Shown here: in pieces, positions 42,358 through 50,133 of the stretch | Numbering within the stretch: position 1 is the stretch's first letter | Layout: every line of letters begins with the position of its first letter | Source: Streptomyces sp. NRRL WC-3742 | GTDB taxonomy: Bacteria; Actinomycetota; Actinomycetes; Streptomycetales; Streptomycetaceae | NCBI RefSeq assembly: GCF_000720635.1 | Contig: NZ_JOCF01000030.1 | Span: 40,263 to 104,262 of the forward strand | DNA length: 64,000 nucleotides | Reading direction: 5' to 3' | Translations under genes and position numbers: made by a program | The notes under the pieces: generated by a model | Seen by the model: only the letters and a program-made list of their open reading frames with translations | Databases searched by the model: none | Told to the model about the DNA's origin: nothing

Positions 42358-43356
42358 TCAGCGAAGCTTCGGGTCGAGGGCGTCGCGCACGGCGTCGCCC
42401 AGCATGATGAAGGCCAGCACCGTGACGGACAGCGCCGCGGCCGGGAAGAACAGCACGTACGGAGCCGTGCGGATCACCTTCTGGGCGGAGGAGATGTCGA
42501 TGCCCCAGGAGATGGTCGGGTCCTGGAGGCCGATGCCGAGGAAGCTCAGCGTCGCCTCCGTGGCGATGTAGCCGCCGAGGGCGATGGTGGCGACGACGAT
42601 CACCGGGGCGATCGCGTTCGGCAGGATGTGCCGGAACATCAGCCGGCCCGTACCGGCGCCGAGCGCCCGCCCGGCGACCACGTAGTCCGCCTGCTTGACG
42701 GTCAGCACCGCGCCGCGCATGACGCGGGCGATCTGCGTCCAGCCGAGCACGCCCAGGGCGACGACCACGCTCCACACCGTGCGGGTGGAGAAGGCGTTGA
42801 GCAGTACCAGGGCGCCGAGCAGCAGCGGGATGCCGAAGAAGATGTCGACGATCCGGGAGATCACCGCGTCGACGGCGCCGCCGAAGTACCCGGCGACCAT
42901 GCCGGTCAGCCCGCCGAGCACGGTGACGGTGGCGGTGACGAAGATGCCGACGGTGATCGAGGCCCGGGCGCCGTACACGACCCGGGCGAAGATCGAGCGG
43001 CCCTGGGCGTCGTAGCCGAACCAGCCGCCGCCGAAGACGTCCCCGTAGTCGGGCCGGCGCAGGTAGTCGTGCACCAGGTCGGCCTTGCGCGGGTCGGTGT
43101 CGGTGAACGCGTAGGGGAAGATCGCCATGACGACCAGCAGCAGGATGAGCGCCGCCGAGATCAGGAAGATCGGCCGCCGGCGCAGGTCCCGCCAGGCGTC
43201 GCCCCAGAGGCTCCTGGCCTCCTCGCGCTTCTCCGCGCTCCGCTCGACCAGGGTCTCCTGTTCGACGGCCATGCCCTGTTCGCCGGCGTAGTCGAGGTGG
43301 GAGACGCCGGGCTTGGGGTTCGGCTTCAGTGAGTCCTCGTCATGGATGTCAGGCAT
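42358..43356 (-). CDS. Oligopeptide ABC permease OppC/DppC type, operon B
   Basis: A 332-residue inner-membrane permease. A ~60-residue cytoplasmic N-terminus precedes helix 1 (RPIFLISAALILLLVVMAIF). The binding-protein-dependent transport domain includes VYGARASITVGIFVTATVTV and the ATPase-contacting EAA loop around GRALGAGTGRLMFRHILPNA. The C-terminus LGDAVRDALDPKLR is shared with the operon A copy. Its start overlaps the permease B stop by 8 nt, implying coupling. Confidence 0.92.
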   Translation of the reverse strand: MPDIHDEDSLKPNPKPGVSHLDYAGEQGMAVEQETLVERSAEKREEARSLWGDAWRDLRRRPIFLISAALILLLVVMAIFPYAFTDTDPRKADLVHDYLRRPDYGDVFGGGWFGYDAQGRSIFARVVYGARASITVGIFVTATVTVLGGLTGMVAGYFGGAVDAVISRIVDIFFGIPLLLGALVLLNAFSTRTVWSVVVALGVLGWTQIARVMRGAVLTVKQADYVVAGRALGAGTGRLMFRHILPNAIAPVIVVATIALGGYIATEATLSFLGIGLQDPTISWGIDISSAQKVIRTAPYVLFFPAAALSVTVLAFIMLGDAVRDALDPKLR

Positions 43357-44275
43357 AGCGAATCCTCGGGTCCAGGACCGCGTAGAGCAGATCGACGAGC
43401 AGGCTGGCGACCAGGTAGACGATCACCAGGACGGTCACGATGCCGACCACGGTCGGGCCTTCCTTCTGGTTGATGGCCCGGTACAGGACGTTGCCGACGC
43501 CCTGCACGTTGAAGATGCCCTCGGTCACGATCGCGCCGCCCATCAGCGCGCCGAGGTCGGTGCCGAGGAAGGTGACCACCGGGATCAGCGAGTTGCGCAG
43601 CAGGTGGCGCACGATGACGGTCCGCCGGGGCAGGCCCTTGGCCACCGCCGTACGGATGTAGTCGGCCCGCAGGTTCTCGCCGATGGAGGTCCGGGTGAGT
43701 CGGGCCACGTACGCGAGCGAGAGCGAGCCCAGCACCACGGCGGGCAGGGCGAGTTGGGACAGGTCGCGGGAGTCCTGCACGGTCGGGGTGACCCAGCCCA
43801 GGTTCGTCGCGAAGATCGTCTGCGCGATGTACGCCAGCACGAAGACCGGCACCGAGATGACCACCAGGGTCAGGATCAGCACCAGGGTGTCCGGGATGCT
43901 GCCGCGCTTGAGGCCCGAGAGCACACCGAGCGCGAGGCCCAGGACCAACTCGAAGACGAAGGCCATCAGCGCCAGCCGGATCGTCACCGGGAAGGCGTCC
44001 TTCATGATGTCCGCGACCGACCGCCCGGTGAAGCTGGTGCCGAAGTCCCCCTGGAAGAGGTTCCCCATGTAGTGCAGGTACTGCTTCCAGAGCGGCTGGT
44101 CGAGGAAGTACCGGTGCTTCAGGCTGGCGACGGTCGCCGGGTCGGCGGCCTTCTCGCCGAAGAGCGCCGCCACCGGGTCACCCGGCAGCGAGTAGACCAT
44201 CAGGAAGATCAGCAGCGTGGCGCCGAAGAACACCGGGATCATCTGCAGCACCCGCCGCAGAACGTAACTGCCCAT
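43349..44275 (-). CDS. Oligopeptide ABC permease OppB/DppB type, operon B
   Basis: A 308-residue permease with six membrane helices. The opening MGSYVLRRVLQMIPVFFGAT, the periplasmic-loop marker LPGDPVAALFG, and the EAA loop TAVAKGLPRRTVIVRHLLRN are all typical of DppB. The C-terminus LLYAVLDPRIRYA is the family ending. It pairs with permease C. It lies 100 nt after the binding-protein gene, the gap being filled by strong stem-loops. Confidence 0.92.
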   Translation of the reverse strand: MGSYVLRRVLQMIPVFFGATLLIFLMVYSLPGDPVAALFGEKAADPATVASLKHRYFLDQPLWKQYLHYMGNLFQGDFGTSFTGRSVADIMKDAFPVTIRLALMAFVFELVLGLALGVLSGLKRGSIPDTLVLILTLVVISVPVFVLAYIAQTIFATNLGWVTPTVQDSRDLSQLALPAVVLGSLSLAYVARLTRTSIGENLRADYIRTAVAKGLPRRTVIVRHLLRNSLIPVVTFLGTDLGALMGGAIVTEGIFNVQGVGNVLYRAINQKEGPTVVGIVTVLVIVYLVASLLVDLLYAVLDPRIRYA

Positions 44276-44329
44276 CCGAGCCTCCTTCCTAGGAACCCGA
44301 CCGGCCGGGCCGGTCGGCCGGGAGGGCCG

Positions 44330-44361
44330 GGCCCCGCCCTCCGTGCGGGGAGGGCGGGGCC
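44330..44361. terminator. Stem-loop between SBP and permease B of operon B
   Basis: Arms 44330-44342 and 44349-44361 are perfect over 13 bp with a 6-nt loop. A smaller repeat, ACCGGCC with GGCCGGT, follows on the permease side. It probably stops or stabilises most SBP mRNA so that the binding protein exceeds the permeases. Confidence 0.6.
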
Positions 44362-44375
44362 GGCGGGGCCGAAGG

Positions 44376-45995
44376 TCAGCCCTTGACCTCGACCTGGGTC
44401 CAGGCCGGGTTGCCGAAGGAGTCGAACTTCACGTTCTGCACCTTGGTGGAGTAGCCGGAGTTGGTGCGGTAGTACCAGAGCGGGATGGCCGGCATCCCGC
44501 TCGGCAGCACGGCCTCCGCCTGCTGGTAGCCGCTGACCGTGTCGGCGACGCTGGCCGCCTCGTCGGCCTTGGTGGCGGCCTCGTCGAACTTCGGGTCGCT
44601 GTAGCCGAAGTCGTTGGAGGCGGCGCCGGTGCGGTACACCTCGTTGAGGAAGTTGGCGTTCAGCGGGTAGTCCTGCACCCAGCCGGTGCGGAAGGCGCCG
44701 TTGACGGTGTGCCCGGTGATCGCGGCCCGCGCGGTCTTGAAGTCCGCCTTCGGGTCGCCGAGGCAGTCCACGCCGGTGTTCTGCCGGATCGAGTTGCAGA
44801 CCGCGTCCACCCACTCCTTGTGGCCGCCGTCCGCGTTGTACGTGATCGTCAGCTTGTTGCCGGGGACACCGCCGCCCTCCTGGATCAGCTGCTTGGCCTT
44901 GGCGGGGTCGAACTTGCAGAAGTCGCCGCAGGCGCCGTCCTTGTAGCCCTCGACGCCCTCGGCCACCCAGGCACTGGCGGGCTTGCGGGAGCCCTGGAGC
45001 ACCGTCTTGGTGATGGTGTCCCGGTCGATCGCCATCGACAGGCCCTGGCGCACCTTGGCCTTGTCGGGGGCGCTCCAGTCGGCCTGGTAGAGGGTGAAGC
45101 CGATGTTCTGGATGGCACCCTGCGGGGCGTCGATCGCCCGGTCGCCGAGGTCGTTCTTGTACGTGGCCAGCGCGGAGGGCGGCACCTGGTCCATCACGTC
45201 CAGGTTGCTGGACTGGAGGTCCGCGTAGGCCGCCTCGGACGTGGTGTACATCTTGAAGATGACGCCACCGTTCTTCGGCTTGTCCACGCCCTGGTAGTCC
45301 GGGAACGCCTTGGTGACGACCTGGGTGTTGTGGGTCCAGCTGACGAACTGGTACGGGCCGTTGCCCACCGGCTTCTGCCCGTAGCCGGCCGGGTCCTTGA
45401 AGAAGCCGTCCGGCAGCGGCGAGAAGGCGATGTAGCCGAGCTTGTACTCGAAGTACGAGACCTTGTTGTTCAGCTTGACCGTGAAGTGCAGGTCGTCGGT
45501 GACGGTCAGGCCGGACATCTTGTCGGTGGTCGGCTGCCCGGTCGTCGGGTGGACGTCCTTGTAGCCCTCGATGTCGGAGTACCAGGAGCTGTTGATCTGG
45601 GCGTTCTTCGGGTTCGCCGACCAGTTCCAGGCGTCGACGAAGTTCTTGGCGTGCACCGGGGTGCCGTCGTGGAACTTCCAGCCGTCCTTGAGGGTGACGG
45701 TGTAGGTCTGGGAGTCGGCGGTCTCGATCTTGTCGGCCACCTGCATCCGGATCTTGGCGTTGCTCGGGTCGTAGTCCACCAGCCCCTTGAAGAGGTTCTG
45801 GATGATGCGACCACCGCCCACCTCGTTCGCGTTGGCGGGCTGCAGCGGGTTCTGCGGCTCGCTGCTCTGGTAGCTGAACGTCTTGTTGGCGTCCGATGAA
45901 CTGCTGCCTCCGCCACTGCTGCTGCATCCGGTGGCAACCAGGGCCACGGAGGTAGCGGCGGCGAGGACCCAACGGGCGCGGACGGCTACGGGCAT
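44376..45995 (-). CDS. BldKB-like oligopeptide-binding lipoprotein, operon B
   Basis: A 539-residue SBP_bac_5 protein. The lipoprotein signal ends at VATGCSSS with anchor Cys24, followed by a Ser/Gly linker. The family opening EPQNPLQPANANEVGGGRII is shared with the operon A protein, as are FHDGTPVHAKNFVDAWNWSA and VRQGLSMAIDRDTITKTVL. Two Cys pairs (CGDFC; CNS to DC about 15 apart) may form disulfides. It binds extracellular peptides for the permeases downstream. From memory it resembles BldKB of S. coelicolor, which imports a signal for aerial growth; whether this one does is unknown. ATG 45995 follows GAGGAGGGA, beside a long leader hairpin. Confidence 0.9.
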   Translation of the reverse strand: MPVAVRARWVLAAATSVALVATGCSSSGGGSSSSDANKTFSYQSSEPQNPLQPANANEVGGGRIIQNLFKGLVDYDPSNAKIRMQVADKIETADSQTYTVTLKDGWKFHDGTPVHAKNFVDAWNWSANPKNAQINSSWYSDIEGYKDVHPTTGQPTTDKMSGLTVTDDLHFTVKLNNKVSYFEYKLGYIAFSPLPDGFFKDPAGYGQKPVGNGPYQFVSWTHNTQVVTKAFPDYQGVDKPKNGGVIFKMYTTSEAAYADLQSSNLDVMDQVPPSALATYKNDLGDRAIDAPQGAIQNIGFTLYQADWSAPDKAKVRQGLSMAIDRDTITKTVLQGSRKPASAWVAEGVEGYKDGACGDFCKFDPAKAKQLIQEGGGVPGNKLTITYNADGGHKEWVDAVCNSIRQNTGVDCLGDPKADFKTARAAITGHTVNGAFRTGWVQDYPLNANFLNEVYRTGAASNDFGYSDPKFDEAATKADEAASVADTVSGYQQAEAVLPSGMPAIPLWYYRTNSGYSTKVQNVKFDSFGNPAWTQVEVKG

Positions 45996-46006
45996 GGAGG
46001 TCCCTC

Positions 46007-46038
46007 CTCATGGTGTGTGTCGCATCACACCCCATGAG
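46007..46038 (-). promoter_or_regulatory. 32-nt leader inverted repeat abutting the ribosome-binding site of SBP B
   Basis: CTCATGG (46007-46013) and CCATGAG (46032-46038) are perfect outer arms. GTGTG (46015-46019) and CACAC (46026-46030) are inner arms, with one T/C mismatch between. On the minus strand its 3' arm ends exactly where the GAGGAGGGA ribosome-binding site begins. It could be an operator or an RNA hairpin that gates translation. Confidence 0.5.
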
Positions 46039-46135
46039 AAGCGCGGCCCGTCGACGGCGCGAGTCGGGAGCACCCGGATGGGTGCCTGAGCGCCCCGCCG
46101 AGTTGACGCGACGTCCGGTCCGCACCGGGAACGCG

Positions 46136-46167
46136 GAAGGGCCCGCGGCCGGAGCCGCGGGCCCTTC
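46136..46167. terminator. Terminator between the two oligopeptide operons, 14-bp stem
   Basis: Arms 46136-46149 and 46154-46167 are perfect with a 4-nt loop. It lies 20 nt beyond the stop of the operon A F gene (minus strand), so operon B needs its own promoter between about 46039 and 46135. Confidence 0.75.
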
Positions 46168-46186
46168 CGGGTGTCGTACGGGAGCG

Positions 46187-47059
46187 TCAGGCCGCGGCCG
46201 ACTCCCGGACCTCGGGGAAGTGGCAGGCCGACTCGTGGGCGGCCGCGCCCTCCAGCGTGGTCGGGATCGCCAGCAGCGGGACCTCCTCCGCGCAGCGGTC
46301 CTGCGCCTTCCAGCACCGGGTTCGGAAGCGGCAGCCGGACGGCGGGTTGGCCGGCGAGGGGATGTCACCGCTCAGGATGATCCGCTCGCGGGACTCGCGC
46401 GCCGTCGGGTCCGGCACCGGCACCGCGGAGAGCAGCGCCTGGGTGTACGGGTGGGTGGCGTTCTCGTAGATCTGCTCGTCGGAGCCGATCTCGACCATCT
46501 TGCCCAGGTACATCACGCCGACGCGGTCGGAGATGTGCCGGACGATGGAGAGGTCGTGCGCGATGAACATGTACGAGAGGCCGAACTCGCCCTGCAGCTG
46601 CTCGAGCAGGTTGATGACCTGCGCCTGGACGGACACGTCCAGGGCGGAGACCGGCTCGTCGCAGATGATGATCTCGGGCTTGAGCGCGAGACCGCGGGCG
46701 ATGCCGATGCGCTGGCGCTGGCCGCCGGAGAACTGGTGCGGGTACCGGTTGATGTACTCCGGGTTCAGACCCACGACGTCCAGGAGGTCCTGGACGGCCT
46801 TGCGGCGGTCGCCCTTGGGCGCCACCTCGGGGTGGATCTCGAACGGCTCCCCGATGATGTCGCCGACCGTCATAACCTTGGCCAGCGTGGACTTGCCACA
46901 ACCGGACTCGCCGACGATGCCGAGGGTCTCGCCCTTGGCCAGTTCGAAGGAGATGCCGTCGACGGCCTTGACCGCGCCGACCTGCTTCTTGAAGAGAACG
47001 CCCTGGGTCAGCGGGTAGTGCTTGACCAGGTCCTTGACCTCCAGGATGGGCTCAGCCAT
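46187..47059 (-). CDS. OppF/DppF-type ATPase of operon A with the Q-loop segment missing
   Basis: A 290-residue frame, about 45-50 residues shorter than usual OppF/DppF proteins. Walker [10 protein letters not shown] is at residues 50-58, but it is followed directly by [14 protein letters not shown]. In the D proteins here about 60 residues separate Walker A from the equivalent LSVGYQLGE, including the Q-loop [12 protein letters not shown]; in F only four residues do. Downstream, [15 protein letters not shown] (110-124), [12 protein letters not shown] (130-141), IAHDLS and the C-terminal Cys cluster are intact. The deletion is in frame and the gene is otherwise clean and coupled to D (8-nt overlap). 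Without a Q-loop, normal ATP hydrolysis and permease coupling are doubtful. It may be a non-catalytic partner or a decaying gene. Confidence 0.88.
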   Translation of the reverse strand: MAEPILEVKDLVKHYPLTQGVLFKKQVGAVKAVDGISFELAKGETLGIVGESGCGKSTLAKVMTVGDIIGEPFEIHPEVAPKGDRRKAVQDLLDVVGLNPEYINRYPHQFSGGQRQRIGIARGLALKPEIIICDEPVSALDVSVQAQVINLLEQLQGEFGLSYMFIAHDLSIVRHISDRVGVMYLGKMVEIGSDEQIYENATHPYTQALLSAVPVPDPTARESRERIILSGDIPSPANPPSGCRFRTRCWKAQDRCAEEVPLLAIPTTLEGAAAHESACHFPEVRESAAA

Positions 47060-48104
47060 GGAGGGTCTCCTTCCAGAGGTGGCACGCGCTGCGGCGGCCG
47101 GTGAGCTCCACGCCGTCCTTGTCGGTCACCTGGTGCAGCTCCGGGGCGTCGGTGCGGCACAGGTCGGTGACGACGTCACAGCGGGGGTTGAACGCGCAGC
47201 CGGTCGGGACCTTGAGCAGGTTCGGGGGCAGGCCCTTGATCGCGTACAGGTCCTGGCCCTTCTGGTCCAGGCGCGGGATCGAGCGGAGTAGGCCCTTGGT
47301 GTACGGGTGCGCCGGGTTGGCGTACAGGTCGTGCACCGGGGCGGTCTCGACGATCCGACCGGCGTACATCACGGCGATCTTGTCCGCGACGTCGGCGACG
47401 ACGCCGAGGTCGTGGGTGATCAGGATCAGACCCATGTTGTACTCGGCCTGCAGCTCGGCGAGCAGGTCCATCACCTGGGCCTGGACGGTGACGTCCAGGG
47501 CGGTGGTGGGCTCGTCGGCGATGATCAGGTCGGGCTGCAGGGCCAGCGCCATGGCGATCATGATGCGCTGGCGCATGCCGCCGGAGAACTGGTGCGGGTA
47601 GTCGTTCACCCGCTGGGCCGCGGCGGGGATGCGCACGCGGTCCATCAGCTCGATGGCCTTGGCCTTGGCCTCGGCGCGGGAGGCGCCCTGGTGCACCCGG
47701 AACATCTCGCCGAGCTGGTAGCCCACGCTCAGCACCGGGTTGAGGGCCGAGAGCGCGTCCTGGAAGATCATCGCGATCTTCCGGCCGCGGATCTTGCGCC
47801 GCTCCTCGTTGCTCATGGTGAGCATGTCCTTGCCGCGGAAGAGGATCTCACCCTTGGTGATCTTCCCCGGCGGCATGTCCAGGATGCCCATGATGGTCTG
47901 CGCCGTCACGGACTTGCCGGAGCCGGACTCGCCGAGGACGGCGAGGGTCTCGCCGGCCGCGACGGAGTAGTTGACGCCGTTCACGGCCTTGGCGACGCCG
48001 TCCCGGGTGTGGAACTCCACGTGGAGGTCCTTGACCTCCAGGAGCGGGGTTCCGACTTCGAGACGGTCACTGTTCTGGTTGTTGTTCTCGATCACGGTGG
48101 TCAT
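47052..48104 (-). CDS. Oligopeptide ABC ATPase OppD/DppD type, operon A
   Basis: A 350-residue intact ATPase: Walker A at residues 59-66, Q-loop Gln115 in [47 protein letters not shown]. The C-terminal cysteine region is altered ([14 protein letters not shown] instead of CPRAQDRC), though the Cys count is kept. ATG 48104 follows AGAGGTG. It lies 19 nt after permease C. It is highly similar to the D genes at 41285 and 39128, showing recent or conserved duplication. Confidence 0.93.
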   Translation of the reverse strand: MTTVIENNNQNSDRLEVGTPLLEVKDLHVEFHTRDGVAKAVNGVNYSVAAGETLAVLGESGSGKSVTAQTIMGILDMPPGKITKGEILFRGKDMLTMSNEERRKIRGRKIAMIFQDALSALNPVLSVGYQLGEMFRVHQGASRAEAKAKAIELMDRVRIPAAAQRVNDYPHQFSGGMRQRIMIAMALALQPDLIIADEPTTALDVTVQAQVMDLLAELQAEYNMGLILITHDLGVVADVADKIAVMYAGRIVETAPVHDLYANPAHPYTKGLLRSIPRLDQKGQDLYAIKGLPPNLLKVPTGCAFNPRCDVVTDLCRTDAPELHQVTDKDGVELTGRRSACHLWKETLHG

Positions 48105-48123
48105 CGGGTCGTCACCTCTTCTC

Positions 48124-49074
48124 TCAGCGGAGCTTCGGGTCGAGGGCGTCGCGCACCGCGTCGCCGAGCATGATGAAGGCCAGCACGGTCAGGCTCAGCA
48201 TGCCGGCGGGGAAGAACAGGGCGAACGGCGCCGTACGGATCGACTTCTGGTTGGAGGCGATGTCGATGCCCCACGAGATGGTCGGGTCCTGCAGGCCGAT
48301 ACCGAGGAAGCTCAGCGTCGCCTCGAGGGCGATGTAGCCGCCGAGGGCGATGGTGGCGACGACGATCACCGGGGCGATCGCGTTCGGCAGGATGTGCCGG
48401 AACATGATCCGGCCGGTGCCGGCGCCCAGCGCCTTGGCGGCCGTCACGAAGTCGGCCTGCTTGACGGTGATCACCGAGCCGCGCATGACGCGGGTCATCT
48501 GCGTCCAGCCGAGGATGACCAGCGCGAACACCACGCTCCAGATCGTGCGCGAGGTGAAGGCGTTGAGGATCACCAGCGAGCCGAGCAGCAGCGGGATACC
48601 GAAGAAGACGTCGGTGAGGCGGGAGATGATCGTGTCGACCCAGCCGCCGTAGTACCCGGCGAGCATGCCCGCGAGGCCACCGAGGAGGGTCACGCCGACG
48701 GTCACGCAGATGCCGACGATGACCGAGGCGCGGGCGCCGTAGAGGACACGCGCGTAGATCGAACGGCCCTGGACGTCGTAGCCGAACCAGTCCTCCTGGA
48801 AGAAGTTGCCGTAGTTCGGCTTGCCCAGGTAGTGGTTGCGCAGGTCGGCGGCGCGCGGGTCCACCGAGGTGAACAGGCTCGGCGCGATCGCGATCACGAT
48901 CAGCAGCAGGATCAGCACCGCGGAGATCACGAAGATCGGCCGGCGGCGAAGGTCGTGCCAGGCGTCGGAGCCGAGGCTGCGGGCCTTCTCCGGCTTGGGC
49001 GCGGCGACCGCGACGGCCGCGTCGCGCGGGGAGGGGATGTTCCCCGCGTCCTTCTTCTCGGTCAGGTCAGGCAT
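48124..49074 (-). CDS. Oligopeptide ABC permease OppC/DppC type, operon A
   Basis: A 316-residue permease with a shorter N-terminus than its operon B paralogue. Helix 1 is RPIFVISAVLILLLIVIAIA. The transport domain shares long identical blocks with the B copy, such as HILPNAIAPVIVVATIALGG and SFLGIGLQDPTISWGID, and ends LGDAVRDALDPKLR. Its start overlaps the permease B stop by 8 nt. Confidence 0.93.
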   Translation of the reverse strand: MPDLTEKKDAGNIPSPRDAAVAVAAPKPEKARSLGSDAWHDLRRRPIFVISAVLILLLIVIAIAPSLFTSVDPRAADLRNHYLGKPNYGNFFQEDWFGYDVQGRSIYARVLYGARASVIVGICVTVGVTLLGGLAGMLAGYYGGWVDTIISRLTDVFFGIPLLLGSLVILNAFTSRTIWSVVFALVILGWTQMTRVMRGSVITVKQADFVTAAKALGAGTGRIMFRHILPNAIAPVIVVATIALGGYIALEATLSFLGIGLQDPTISWGIDIASNQKSIRTAPFALFFPAGMLSLTVLAFIMLGDAVRDALDPKLR

Positions 49075-49996
49075 AACGAATCCTCGGGTCCAGGACCGCG
49101 TAGAGCAGGTCGACGATCAAGCCGGCGGCCAGGTACACGAGCACCAGGAAGGCGACGAACCCGGAGACCGTCGAGCCCTCCTTCTGGTTGATCGCGTGGA
49201 AGAGCGCATTGCCGACGCCCTTGACGTTGAAGATGCCCTCGGTCACGATCGCGCCGCCCATCAGGGCGCCGAGGTCGGTACCCAGGAAGGTGACGACCGG
49301 GATCAGCGAGTTGCGCAGCAGGTGAGTGGTGATCACCTTGCGACGCGGCAGGCCCTTGGCCACCGCGGTGCGCACGTAGTCGGCCTTGATGTTCTCGGCT
49401 ATGGAGGTACGGGTGAGACGCGCGACGTACGCCAGCGAGAGCGACCCGAGCACCACGGCCGGGAGGATCAACTGGGTGAGGTCATCGCTGTTCTGCACGG
49501 TCGGGGTGACCCAGCCCAGGTTCTGGCCGACGACCGTCTGCAGGACGAAGCCGAACACCGGCACCGGGATCGAGATCAGCAGCAGCGTCAGGATCAGGGT
49601 GCCCTTGTCGAAGAGCTTCCCGCGGCGCAGGCCCGAGACCAGGCCGATGCCGACGCCGAACACGATCTCGATGGCGAATGCCAGCAGCGCCAGCCGGATG
49701 GTGACCGGCAGGGCCTCGGTGATCACGTCGAGCACCGGGCGGTTGTTCCCCAGCGTCTTGCCGAAGTCGCCGGTGACCAGTCCCCCCATGTAATCGAGGT
49801 ACTGCTGGACCAGCGGCTTGTCGAATCCCAACTGGTGCCTGAATGCGGCGAGCTGGACCGGGTCCGGTGCCTTGTCGCCCCACATCGCAGCCACCGGGTC
49901 ACCCGGCAGCACGTGCACCATGAAAAAGATGAGCGCGGTGGTTCCGATGAACACCGGGATCATCTGGAGCAGTCGCCTTGCGACAAAGCGCCCCAT
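49067..49996 (-). CDS. Oligopeptide ABC permease OppB/DppB type, operon A
   Basis: A 309-residue permease. Opening MGRFVARRLLQMIPVFIGTT, LPGDPVAAMWGDKAPDP, EAA loop TAVAKGLPRRKVITTHLLRN, and ending LLYAVLDPRIRYA. Six membrane helices. The last ~140 residues are nearly identical in pattern to the B copy, while the first extracellular loop is more diverged, as expected where the binding protein docks. Confidence 0.93.
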   Translation of the reverse strand: MGRFVARRLLQMIPVFIGTTALIFFMVHVLPGDPVAAMWGDKAPDPVQLAAFRHQLGFDKPLVQQYLDYMGGLVTGDFGKTLGNNRPVLDVITEALPVTIRLALLAFAIEIVFGVGIGLVSGLRRGKLFDKGTLILTLLLISIPVPVFGFVLQTVVGQNLGWVTPTVQNSDDLTQLILPAVVLGSLSLAYVARLTRTSIAENIKADYVRTAVAKGLPRRKVITTHLLRNSLIPVVTFLGTDLGALMGGAIVTEGIFNVKGVGNALFHAINQKEGSTVSGFVAFLVLVYLAAGLIVDLLYAVLDPRIRYA

Positions 49997-50053
49997 CGTG
50001 CCTCCATGTTGGCTCTGCCGGGCCCGTCAACCCGGAGAGATAAGTCGGCGTGC

Positions 50054-50107
50054 CAACGGCCGGTGCCAGTCCTCGCCCTTGTGGGGATGGACGGGCACCG
50101 GCCGTTG
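50054..50107. terminator. Stem-loop between SBP and permease B of operon A
   Basis: Arms 50054-50067 and 50094-50107 are perfect over 14 bp, around a 26-nt loop. It has the same relative place as the stem-loop at 44330 in operon B, so it probably sets a higher SBP mRNA level. Confidence 0.6.
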
Positions 50108-50133
50108 TCACCGGGTCAGGCGGTGCCGACCGA

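Noticed and set aside
39263..42571. A 1102-codon open frame on the plus strand
   Set aside because: It is antisense to three ATPase reading regions and is low-complexity; the minus-strand proteins have full ABC motifs.
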